Shown here piece by piece: positions 28,655-36,482 of a DNA stretch of 64,000 bases; position 1 is the first letter of the stretch, and each line of letters begins with the position of its first letter. The stretch spans positions 1 to 64,000 of the forward strand of contig CAMDJM010000003.1 of assembly GCA_945900785.1 (NCBI GenBank), written 5' to 3'. Origin of the DNA: Akkermansia muciniphila. Lineage in GTDB: Bacteria > Verrucomicrobiota > Verrucomicrobiia > Verrucomicrobiales > V1-33. A program made the translations under genes and the position numbers. The notes under the pieces are model-generated. The model searched no databases. It had not been told where the DNA came from and was given only the letters and a program-made list of their open reading frames with translations.

Positions 28655-28680
28655 AAAACCACCGGTCAGCGGCCGGGGTG
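28655..28680 (-). terminator. Possible terminator after the SGNH-like gene
   Basis: On the minus strand two CCGG arms can pair across a 7-base loop, with extra CA/TG pairs and a short run of four T after them. The site is 17 bases beyond the stop of the SGNH-like gene and overlaps the leader of the transglutaminase gene. The stem is bulged, so support is moderate. Confidence 0.35.
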
Positions 28681-28696
28681 CTTTGGACGGGGGCTT

Positions 28697-29821
28697 TTAT
28701 TTCTTCTGCGCCTGCAGCACGGGTTCCACCGTGGGCAAAAGTTCCTGGGCGAGACGGGTGGCCCCGGCATCAGTGAGGATCACGTCGCTGAAGAAATATT
28801 TGGTTTCCCGGGGCACCATGCCATTCAGATTGACCCAGGGCAATTTCGAAGACGCGGCAAGGTCGCTGGCGGCGGCGGCATAACGGGTCATTTCAAGCTC
28901 GACCCAGGCGGGCTCCGGCCGGACGACCCGGGCTTGTTGGGAGGTGTCATTTTTTAGAGGCACCAGAGCGAGCAGGTTTTCTTCAAGGCTGAAACTGGCT
29001 TCCGCTCCATGCAGGCTGGCTTCCCCGGTCATGATCAGGGTGGTGCCATGGCGGGAGCATAGCTCCTGAAGGATTTTCCAGCCGTCCAGGTATTCCTGCA
29101 GCGGATCCTTCGCCGGGTCGCGGGGAGGCAGTTGCTGGGCGGTCATTTCGTTGACCTGCTTTTTCATTTTGGTGAAGGTGTCCTTCCAGTAGTTGCTGCG
29201 GCCGATATTATTTTGAATTTGGCTGGCTTCGGTGCGGCGTGTTGACCAACGGAAAAACCGGGCAATCTGACTGACCCGGAGGATGGCCTGCTTCCAACCG
29301 GCGGGACGGGAAGGTTCTGCAAGATTGCGGCCTTTGCCGGGCAGATATTCGTATTCAATGGGTTGGCCGACCACATCATCAAAGCCAAAGTTCCCGATCA
29401 CCACGTCCGGTTTCCAATCCTCCATGATGGCAGCCGCGACGGGAGTGGACGCGACAATTCCGGTGCGGTCCTGCCCCCAGGCAGCCACTTCCACGGGGAT
29501 ACCCTTGGCTTCCAACTGGCGGCCCAACTGCCCCCACCAGGTGTCACTGGCACTTTGCAGCAGGCCGAAAGTGCCGGATCCTCCGAGGCAAAGGATGCGG
29601 AGCCGCCCGGCTGGTTTCGATCCCGGGGCATAGAGATAGCGGGTCAAATTTTTATCAAACTCCAGCCGGACATCAGGTTTCAGCCCGGGCAAATCATTGG
29701 AAAGATTGATTTGTTTCAGCGGCTCGAGGGGAATTCTGATGAAAATCCACAGGATTAACTCCAATCCCAAAAACAGGATCACGGGGATGAGAAGCAGCCG
29801 GGACAGTAGTTTGGAGGACAC
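28697..29821 (-). CDS. Membrane-anchored SGNH-fold protein with degenerate active site
   Basis: 374 residues. An N-terminal membrane helix (LLLIPVILFLGLELILWIFI) is followed by the SGNH block I ILCLGGSGTFG, which keeps the nucleophilic Ser. Block III reads NFGFDD where GxND is usual, so Asn is replaced by Asp. Block V reads FFSDVILTDAGA; the His expected in the DxxH motif is replaced by Ile. By family knowledge this would abolish the normal Asp-His part of the catalytic triad. It may be a non-catalytic binding protein or use another base. It faces outward if the anchor is a signal anchor. Confidence 0.75.
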   Translation of the reverse strand: MSSKLLSRLLLIPVILFLGLELILWIFIRIPLEPLKQINLSNDLPGLKPDVRLEFDKNLTRYLYAPGSKPAGRLRILCLGGSGTFGLLQSASDTWWGQLGRQLEAKGIPVEVAAWGQDRTGIVASTPVAAAIMEDWKPDVVIGNFGFDDVVGQPIEYEYLPGKGRNLAEPSRPAGWKQAILRVSQIARFFRWSTRRTEASQIQNNIGRSNYWKDTFTKMKKQVNEMTAQQLPPRDPAKDPLQEYLDGWKILQELCSRHGTTLIMTGEASLHGAEASFSLEENLLALVPLKNDTSQQARVVRPEPAWVELEMTRYAAAASDLAASSKLPWVNLNGMVPRETKYFFSDVILTDAGATRLAQELLPTVEPVLQAQKK

Positions 29822-30014
29822 TTTGGATAGTTAGGTTGTGACGGAACGCTGACACCAAAGCACAGGCGAGGGATTTTGCCAAGCTGCAAGCCAGAGGGAT
29901 CCACAAAGGATCGCCCAACCCCGACGGCATATCACGCCCCGGCAGAAGCCGCCAGCGCGCGCTGATCCCCAGGGATGCTCTGGACTCCCTGAAAGTTCCT
30001 GTGTATCCTCTGCA

Positions 30015-30710
30015 GTGAGTGTTTTTTTCGCCGGTCTTTTCGGTCAGTTTCTCTACAAGCCTGTCTTGAGCCCAGTGATCCGCATCGTCTGCGGGCTGAT
30101 TGCGATTCCCCTGTTCCGGTTTCTCCTGCGGCGGGTGCTGCGGGTGCAGACCTGTGATGCGGAACTGGAGCGGGATCTGGAATACTGGTTCCGGGGGGCG
30201 ATTTTGCTGCTCGCAGCCACCGCCAACCTGGAAGACTTTTTGTTCGGATGGACCCAGTGGCACCAAAACAGCCAGCCATGGTTGACCATGCTCCTGCGGC
30301 TGCTGCTCGCGATCGGGGTGGTTGAAACGATGCCTGACGAGGATTTGTTCGCCCTGGTCCACCGGGGTCCACCCAAACTCCGGTTTGGCCCCGGTTTTTT
30401 TACCAGCGCCTGGGAAAAAAGGCGGGCTCTCCTGAAGGGCTGCTGCGTGGTGCACCTGAAACGCTCCTCCCCGGTTTTTGTCATCATGTGCGTGGTCTTT
30501 GGCGGGCCAGCCGGCACCCTGGATTTCAAGGTTGGCTGGTGGTGTTATGGATTGGCGGTGGTCCAGTATTTGATCATCGCCCTGATGACCGACCGGGACC
30601 GGGCGGCTCACCTGCTGGAGGCCATCGCGGCGGAGCAGCCCCGCAGTCGTGGCGGGTGCCAAACGGACGCTGCCGGGGAACGCGCCGTGCTTTCAGGCGA
30701 ACGGGATTGA
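30015..30710 (+). CDS. Membrane protein of unknown function
   Basis: 231 residues from a GTG at 30015; no in-frame ATG lies near. Hydrophobic segments are seen at about residues 20-40, 60-78, 90-103, 150-165 and 170-190, so it is probably polytopic. Between them are charged loops (RGPPKLRFGPGFFTSAWEKRR). No known family motif was recognised. The gene stands alone on the plus strand, divergent from the SGNH-like gene (193 bases) and convergent with an ABC ATPase gene. Confidence 0.7.
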   Translation: MSVFFAGLFGQFLYKPVLSPVIRIVCGLIAIPLFRFLLRRVLRVQTCDAELERDLEYWFRGAILLLAATANLEDFLFGWTQWHQNSQPWLTMLLRLLLAIGVVETMPDEDLFALVHRGPPKLRFGPGFFTSAWEKRRALLKGCCVVHLKRSSPVFVIMCVVFGGPAGTLDFKVGWWCYGLAVVQYLIIALMTDRDRAAHLLEAIAAEQPRSRGGCQTDAAGERAVLSGERD

Positions 30711-30782
30711 ACCTGAAAACAGCAATGGGAAACCACGGATTTTGTGTCCTTCCCGACTTTTGGTTCAAATTCCGCTGCCGGC

Positions 30783-31529
30783 TCAGCGGCGTTCGCTGGC
30801 GGCGATGCCTTCCGCCGAGGTCATCATTTCGAGGAAAATTTGCTCCAGTTCCCGTTCGCCATGATGGGAGCGCAGGTCAGCCAGCGTTCCTAACGAAATC
30901 AGTTTTCCGGCTTGGATGATGCCAATCCGGTCTGCCAATTCTTCTGCGATATTCAGCAGGTGGGTGGACATGAAAACCGTGACACCAGCCCGGCTGCGGG
31001 CTTTTAGCTCCTCTTTCACCACCCTGACGTGGACCGGGTCCAATCCCACCATGGGCTCGTCGATAATGATGACTTTGGGATCATGCAGCAGGGCTGCGGC
31101 AATGGCCAGGCGCTGGCGGGTGCCGTGGCTGAGGTGCTCGATCTGTTCGCGGGCATAGGGACGGAGGGAAAATTGCTCAAACAATTCCCCGGTGCGCCGC
31201 ATGGCCAGGGATTCATCCACTTCGAAAAGGTCGGCAATGAATTCCATGAATTCGAGGGCGGTCAGCTTGTCGTAAAAAACGGCGACATCCGGGACAAATC
31301 CGAGCGATTTACGGGCGAGGAGTGGTGCTTCCTGCACGTGGTGCCCACACAGCCACGCGTCCCCCGCCGTCGGGCGCAGCAACCCGGTGATCAGTTTTAT
31401 GGTGGTGGTTTTACCTGCGGCGTTGGCTCCCAGAAAGGCAAAAAATTCCCCGGGTTCAATATCCAAATTCAGATTTTGGAGGGCTTTCAGGCCTCCATAA
31501 TGCATGGTAAGGTCTCGGGTGCGAATCAT
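30783..31529 (-). CDS. ABC transporter ATP-binding protein without adjacent permease
   Basis: 248 residues. Walker A is GANAAGKTTT, where the usual GPNGAGK has two changes but keeps the key GKT. The signature is LSHGTRQR, Walker B is VIIIDEPMVGLD, and the switch His is in STHLL. It resembles the ATPases of ABC-2 exporters. The upstream gene on the same strand overlaps its start by four bases and is not a typical permease. The true membrane partner may be encoded elsewhere, perhaps the ATPase-less permease at 45009-46352; that link is speculation. Confidence 0.9.
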   Translation of the reverse strand: MIRTRDLTMHYGGLKALQNLNLDIEPGEFFAFLGANAAGKTTTIKLITGLLRPTAGDAWLCGHHVQEAPLLARKSLGFVPDVAVFYDKLTALEFMEFIADLFEVDESLAMRRTGELFEQFSLRPYAREQIEHLSHGTRQRLAIAAALLHDPKVIIIDEPMVGLDPVHVRVVKEELKARSRAGVTVFMSTHLLNIAEELADRIGIIQAGKLISLGTLADLRSHHGERELEQIFLEMMTSAEGIAASERR

Positions 31530-32317
31530 GGGGGAGCGGGGGAGGGAGGACGGAGGGATTCCGTCAGCAGGCGATAGGAAGTGGGCGTTTCCACTTGAAC
31601 GATTTCGCCGGAGTTTTCGACACAGAGCCGGAAGCCTGGTTTGCCGGGCGTGCCGATTTTTAGAATATACCCCTGCCGGGTGGTGCCGCCGAGATCGAAT
31701 TCACCCTGCCGTGCCTCAATTTCCACAAGGTCAGTCTGAGCCCTGGCCTGTTGTTGGATGATGCTGAATTCCGACGGGGAAATTCCCAAGGTGCCCAGGA
31801 GCAGGGCAATCATGGGGCTGGATTCGAGCTTGCCTCCGGTCAAGACCGTGGAATCAAAGAGAACGACGTTGTTTTGTTTCAAAAGCACCACGGGTTCCTT
31901 TTCTTTGGCCTTTTGGGAAATCATCAACATGATGCCGGGGTCTCCTGTTTTCAGGTGCAGCTGCATGGCCAGGACATTGCCATCGTGATCCAGGTCCGCC
32001 CAGCTCTCCAGGGTCAGCGTGATCCCGGAAAAGGGGGCCCGGTCCAAATGAATCCGCCCATTCAGACGCAGTTTCATTTTCTTGCGCTGATCCAGTGAGG
32101 TGGCTACCGCCTGCACCGTGAGGCTACCGACGATGCGTTGATCATCATACACGTCCAAAGAGGAAGACTCTCCGCGGGAGGTGATCAGTTGAAAAACAGC
32201 CCCGGGGCTTACCTTGGTGAGCTGGCTGTCCGCCGGAAACCAGATGGACTGCATCAACAGACCCGTCATCACGATCCAAAATCCAAAGATCGAAAGGGTA
32301 AGAATGCGGGGCAGCAC
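31526..32317 (-). CDS. Membrane-anchored protein coupled to an ABC ATPase
   Basis: 263 residues from a GTG start. One N-terminal membrane helix (ILTLSIFGFWIVMTGLLMQS) is followed by a beta-rich domain of about 220 residues (LRLNGRIHLDRAPFSGITLTL). The family was not recognised. The stop codon overlaps the start of the ABC ATPase gene (ATGA), so the two products are made together. A role as a periplasmic or accessory part of a transport complex is an inference from this coupling alone. Confidence 0.75.
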   Translation of the reverse strand: MLPRILTLSIFGFWIVMTGLLMQSIWFPADSQLTKVSPGAVFQLITSRGESSSLDVYDDQRIVGSLTVQAVATSLDQRKKMKLRLNGRIHLDRAPFSGITLTLESWADLDHDGNVLAMQLHLKTGDPGIMLMISQKAKEKEPVVLLKQNNVVLFDSTVLTGGKLESSPMIALLLGTLGISPSEFSIIQQQARAQTDLVEIEARQGEFDLGGTTRQGYILKIGTPGKPGFRLCVENSGEIVQVETPTSYRLLTESLRPPSPAPP

Positions 32318-32401
32318 GGGGTGATTGCGATTGGGGTTGTTCCGGATGCCTGACGTAGACGAAGGAAAGTGGAATTCAGTTCAGCAAAATGAGCAAAAAA
32401 A

Positions 32402-32430
32402 GGGGTGGAGATTGCTCTCCACCCCTTTTT
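32402..32430 (-). terminator. Bidirectional intrinsic terminator
   Basis: A perfect 10-bp stem (GGGGTGGAGA with TCTCCACCCC) closes a 4-base loop. It has a run of A on its left and a run of five T on its right, so it can work in both directions. It lies 15 bases beyond the stop of the minus-strand gene ending at 32445. Confidence 0.92.
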
Positions 32431-32444
32431 CAGAGAATTCGATA

Positions 32445-33224
32445 TTAGCCAACATAAGAGCCTGCTCCAGAGAAGGGAACGACTCTGGTGCGGCTCCCGT
32501 AGACCTTGATCTTGATCTTCTCGGTCACGTTCGGATAATTGTTGGAAACCCCGTCAAAGCGGACGGTGCTTCCTGAGCCGGGAGGATTTCCCACACCCGT
32601 CAGGTTCAAGCCCGTGCTCACATCCCCTGGGACGGCGGGATTGGCAACGTCACGGCGGGGATCCTGGAAATCACCTGTGCTCTTCACGTCGATGACGGTG
32701 GTGACTTCGGTGGCATTGCCAAAGAAAGACATCTGGCCCTTCGCCCGGAACCGGACGGTCTGCTTGCTCTTGGTGATCTTTCCATTCCAAGCGCTGTTGG
32801 CAGCGGCAACATTGGAGCCGGCTGTAGGAGTGCCGTTCTGAACTCCAAAGGAACCACCGCCTGCATTGGTGTAAAGGTTCGTGTAAGAAGCCCGGTTGTT
32901 TGGATCGGTGGAGGATCCGTTGTTGTTCCCATTGGTCACACCACTCACCGTTTTGCTGTCGAAATCGACAAAACCGTAACATTCGCCATAATAAGCCATG
33001 CCGCGATGGTAGACGATGGAGTCACCGAAAGGACTGACGTAAGATTCATTTCCTTGGGAGAATTTGAAAATACCCGAGGTTGCAGAGCCGCGGATGGTGC
33101 CACCAAAGATACCGCCATCAAGGCCGTCGTAGGTGTTGTTGCTGTAGGGACCGCCTACCCATGCGAGGGCAGTGGCTTGGGAGAATAGACCGATGAGGGA
33201 GAGGTAAGCGCCGAATTTTTTCAT
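32445..33224 (-). CDS. Secreted protein of unknown function
   Basis: 259 residues from the ATG at 33224, chosen because it gives a short clean signal peptide (MKKFGAYLSLIGLFSQATALA). Longer in-frame starts exist at 33239 and 33278. The mature part starts AWVGGPYSNNTYDGLDGG and is rich in Gly, Asn, Ser and Thr, with alternating beta pattern. It contains one Cys (GECYGFVDF). It could be an extracellular filament or surface protein. The coding is slightly less GC-rich than its neighbours, and a strong terminator isolates it as a single transcription unit. Confidence 0.8.
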   Translation of the reverse strand: MKKFGAYLSLIGLFSQATALAWVGGPYSNNTYDGLDGGIFGGTIRGSATSGIFKFSQGNESYVSPFGDSIVYHRGMAYYGECYGFVDFDSKTVSGVTNGNNNGSSTDPNNRASYTNLYTNAGGGSFGVQNGTPTAGSNVAAANSAWNGKITKSKQTVRFRAKGQMSFFGNATEVTTVIDVKSTGDFQDPRRDVANPAVPGDVSTGLNLTGVGNPPGSGSTVRFDGVSNNYPNVTEKIKIKVYGSRTRVVPFSGAGSYVG

Positions 33225-33356
33225 AGCTGGGAGAATCATGCGCGGGGTGTGCGCTGCGATCAAGAAAAAAGTTTCCAAATGTAAAATTTATTTCAGAGGC
33301 CGCGACGGGAATGGGGTTCACTGCAAAGTGGAAAATTGTCCATGCAAGGCCATCGC

Positions 33357-33812
33357 TTACCGGCTGAGGTCGTTTTGGCGGAGGATTTTGAAGCCGTGGG
33401 TTTGCATCACGTCGGCTCCGATTTCAATATCCTCAAGGTGCAGGGCGAGGGCGGGCAATCCCCGGCCGCTGACGAGCAGGGGATAGGCAAAATGGATATT
33501 GGTCTCCGCTTGGAGGAAGGCGGTAAGGCAAGTGCTCAGGGCTTCCGCGCCTTCCTTAAGCTGGACCACCAGCAAATCACAGGTGCTGAAGGGGATGCCC
33601 CTTTCGATAAAGAGAGTCTCCACGGTCTCGGGATCGCTGACGATCAGGCGGGCCACCGTGACATCCACGGAGTCCTGCAGGCTGAGTCCCAGCACGAGCA
33701 CATGGGCATCCCCGAGGAGCCGGACCACGCTTAGCAGGGCACCAGCGCGGTTGATAAGGAAAACGGAGAATTGTCTGACGTAGGGGCCGGCTGAGGCAGT
33801 ATCGGTATCCAT
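33357..33812 (-). CDS. ACT-domain protein
   Basis: 151 residues with two ACT-like units. The first begins RQFSVFLINRAGALLSVVRLLGD, the beta-alpha-beta pattern of small-ligand-sensing ACT domains, with the turn glycine in place. The second begins near residue 75 (FSTCDLLVVQLKEGAEALSTCL). There is no attached enzyme. Such stand-alone ACT proteins bind amino acids and regulate partners. The upstream gene on the same strand ends 45 bases away. Confidence 0.82.
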   Translation of the reverse strand: MDTDTASAGPYVRQFSVFLINRAGALLSVVRLLGDAHVLVLGLSLQDSVDVTVARLIVSDPETVETLFIERGIPFSTCDLLVVQLKEGAEALSTCLTAFLQAETNIHFAYPLLVSGRGLPALALHLEDIEIGADVMQTHGFKILRQNDLSR

Positions 33813-33857
33813 GGAATGATTTAAAGGGGTGGGGCGGGAAAAGGGAGTGAAGCTGCA

Positions 33858-34808
33858 CTAGGGCTTGGGTGCAACCATGGCCCCTGGCACCGGGGTGTCT
33901 TCTTCCTGAATCAGTTGCCCGACGGCATCGCCCAAAATTTCCCCGGAACGCCGGAGCCGGGCGGCGGGATTGGAAACACTGCTGGCGCTGCCATCGGCGG
34001 GCCAAAGTTTGGCGAGACCTGCCAAGCGTTTGTGGAGGAGGCGGAGGCAACGGTTGGTTTCCGTCTCCGGTTTGCTCAGGAGAAGCAGGCGGCGGTTCAT
34101 TTCGGCGATGATCTGGGGACTGCCGATGGCCAGCTGGTGGTCCTCCAGGCCACGGGCCAGCACGACGGCGTGGCAGGTTTGAAAGGTGCGCAGCCATTGC
34201 CCGATGTAGGCGAGTTCAGCCAAGGGCCCATCTTTTTGGCTTCGGAAGTAACGGCGTTGGCCGCTGCTGAGTTTTTCGATGCCAATGCCCAACCTGGACC
34301 AGTCTGACTGCTCTGCGGCTCCCAGCACTTCGGTGCGGAAGCCCCCCATGGATTCGGCAATGCCCAGGGTTTTTTCGATGGTTTCCTCATCCTGGAGCAG
34401 ATTGCGGACCTGCTGGCTGTCCCGTGCCTGTGCCGCCAGAAAAAGATCCGCCACCACCGCCCCCAGGGCCATGGCCGCCTGGGGCCGGCCGTTGAGACAG
34501 CGGGTGACGGTGGGACGGTAAAGTTGACGCCACTGGGGGCGGGTGGCATCAGAGAGTTTGTTGTAAAGTTCAGAGGGAAACTCGGGCAATTTACCCGTTC
34601 CCTGGGAAGGGGCCACCGTCGCTGGCTCATCTGATCCTGCCAAGGAGGAACCGGAGCTGGACCTTGGCCCAGGCTGCGCGGTGCCGGCTGGGGATGTTCC
34701 TGCGGTATTACCCGATGTCCCGGCCCCTAAAGGCAACACCCCCAACAGCGCTGGGAGACACAGCAGAAGAGCACGGGAAAGGAGGGAGTGGAGGGGCGGA
34801 TAAAACAT
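33858..34808 (-). CDS. Secreted helical protein of unknown function
   Basis: 316 residues. A signal peptide (LLSRALLLCLPALLGVLPLGAG) is followed by a 50-residue low-complexity linker rich in Gly, Ser, Thr and Pro. The remaining 240 residues are helical with conserved-looking Trp and Arg (RPQWRQLYRPTVTRCLNGR). No family was recognised. It lies between the ACT protein gene and a membrane protein gene on the same strand (178 bases to the latter). Confidence 0.75.
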   Translation of the reverse strand: MFYPPLHSLLSRALLLCLPALLGVLPLGAGTSGNTAGTSPAGTAQPGPRSSSGSSLAGSDEPATVAPSQGTGKLPEFPSELYNKLSDATRPQWRQLYRPTVTRCLNGRPQAAMALGAVVADLFLAAQARDSQQVRNLLQDEETIEKTLGIAESMGGFRTEVLGAAEQSDWSRLGIGIEKLSSGQRRYFRSQKDGPLAELAYIGQWLRTFQTCHAVVLARGLEDHQLAIGSPQIIAEMNRRLLLLSKPETETNRCLRLLHKRLAGLAKLWPADGSASSVSNPAARLRRSGEILGDAVGQLIQEEDTPVPGAMVAPKP

Positions 34809-34986
34809 GAGGACGGGAGTCAGCGCCGGGCCCTGACGGCAATGTGTTGAAATCGTGCAGGGCTTGAGAACGCTTTCCGGAAGCAGATTACACGCGGTTG
34901 GTCAGAACTGCAATTCCTGAAATGCCCCCGCAGACCAAGCTGATCAAGCTGCTGGAAGGCCGGCGCGCTGCTTTTCATAGCACTTT

Positions 34987-36297
34987 TCAGGGTTTCGGAA
35001 CAGGAATCATCCGGGAGCTGTTGATGGCGTCCAGCCAGTTGTTTCCGATCAGATCGGCAATCACAATACTGCCGGGAGCACCCGCATCAGCCTCCCAGAG
35101 CAGGTAAAGATTCGCCGCCCGCCACTCCGCTTCCGGGGTCATGGCGGCCAACCGTTGTCCGGTGCGGGAGGCTTTGGCCACATAGCCGTGGATCAGGTCG
35201 GGACTGTCCCGGTGGGAAATGTCGTAGCACAGATAATCTTCGGCAGGGTATTTTCCGCCATACCCGTTCGAAGGCCTCATCTGCACCCGCATGGATTGCG
35301 GGGATTCCGGTTTTTTGGCCAGAAACTCCTCCCACGCCATGGAGCCATAAGCCACAAAGTTTTCCCAGTCCAACCGCCCCCCTTCGGGGGTATCCTTCAT
35401 CAGAATGCTGGTCAAGGTGCCATTTTTTTCGACACATTGCAGGATAAACCACCATTCATTGCCAGCGCGCTGCGGCGGGCTGACTTCGTAGGACAAAATG
35501 ACAGGATCCTTTTGATGGCGTTCCTCATAATAATCCTTCAAACGGCTTCCGACCCGGTCCGGCTCCAGGACCCAGGGCAATTTCCCCGCAGGATCCCCCG
35601 CTGCCAAAAAAGCATCAAACGATTTGCGGATCGCGGCCTGTCTCTCAGCATCCGGAGCCATTTTCTCCCCGGCAGACACCAGTGCCGCCCGGGTGGAATT
35701 TTGGAAACGCAACACCCCCACGGCAAATTTCCACAACAAAAGCCCCACCGCACAGCAGGTAAGAAAAATAAAAAAACGAATCCCGGCTTTCCCCTTCCCC
35801 TCAAACCACAGAGCCGGGGCATCAGCCTCACCCTGCTTTTTGCCGTTAAGGGGGGGGACATCTGTTCCCCGGGAGGAAATGACGCGCTCCACCGGAGTAT
35901 CGTTTGTGGCCAGCCCCGCCGCCATACTGGTGACTGGCCGGATCACGAGGCGGGTAAATGATTGGGTCCCATTCCATCTTTTCCGTTCCATCGGCACGCG
36001 GTTGCCATGCGGGCCCTTTTGGGGCGTTTCCGTCGTGGAAGCGGCAGGGGGTTCAGAAGAAGCGGAACAAACCGCAGGGGCTGGAGGCCGCTCTATCCTG
36101 ATTCCCTCCCCCTCACTTTGCCATGGAACGGCCTTGCCTCGCCTTACATCGGTTTCGTCCGGTGTTTTCCCTCCATTCCGGTGCAGCAGTTGATGGAAAT
36201 CCACCTCCAAATCCAAATCCCGCCCCATCCCGCCCAGAACTTCTTCCGGCACAGTCAATTTCATCTGTTCGTAGAGGGATGACAAAGGATCAGACAT
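34987..36297 (-). CDS. Single-pass membrane protein of unknown function
   Basis: 436 residues from the ATG at 36297 (MSDPLSSLYEQMKLTVPEEVL). A longer frame to 36543 would overlap the start of the divergent SGNH gene and has no natural N-terminus. The first 200 residues are a disordered cytoplasmic region with many Pro, Arg and Thr. A membrane helix follows (FFIFLTCCAVGLLLWKFAVGVL, about residue 181), then an outer domain of about 235 residues with a LKDYYEERHQKDPVILSYEVS stretch. No enzyme motif was recognised. Confidence 0.75.
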   Translation of the reverse strand: MSDPLSSLYEQMKLTVPEEVLGGMGRDLDLEVDFHQLLHRNGGKTPDETDVRRGKAVPWQSEGEGIRIERPPAPAVCSASSEPPAASTTETPQKGPHGNRVPMERKRWNGTQSFTRLVIRPVTSMAAGLATNDTPVERVISSRGTDVPPLNGKKQGEADAPALWFEGKGKAGIRFFIFLTCCAVGLLLWKFAVGVLRFQNSTRAALVSAGEKMAPDAERQAAIRKSFDAFLAAGDPAGKLPWVLEPDRVGSRLKDYYEERHQKDPVILSYEVSPPQRAGNEWWFILQCVEKNGTLTSILMKDTPEGGRLDWENFVAYGSMAWEEFLAKKPESPQSMRVQMRPSNGYGGKYPAEDYLCYDISHRDSPDLIHGYVAKASRTGQRLAAMTPEAEWRAANLYLLWEADAGAPGSIVIADLIGNNWLDAINSSRMIPVPKP

Positions 36298-36482
36298 CAG
36301 CTGGGAAAAATATCGAAGTGGACCAAAACACAACCACACCGCCTTATAACCCGCGCAAAAAAACGAGCAACCGGGATCCATAGGATAGCGATCCGGGCGG
36401 ATGTTTATCCGTTGCAAGAAAACCGGATGCACGGACGCTCCCCCTGCTGGAATGCGCCAGCCGCGTTTCCTGCTGATCTGCC

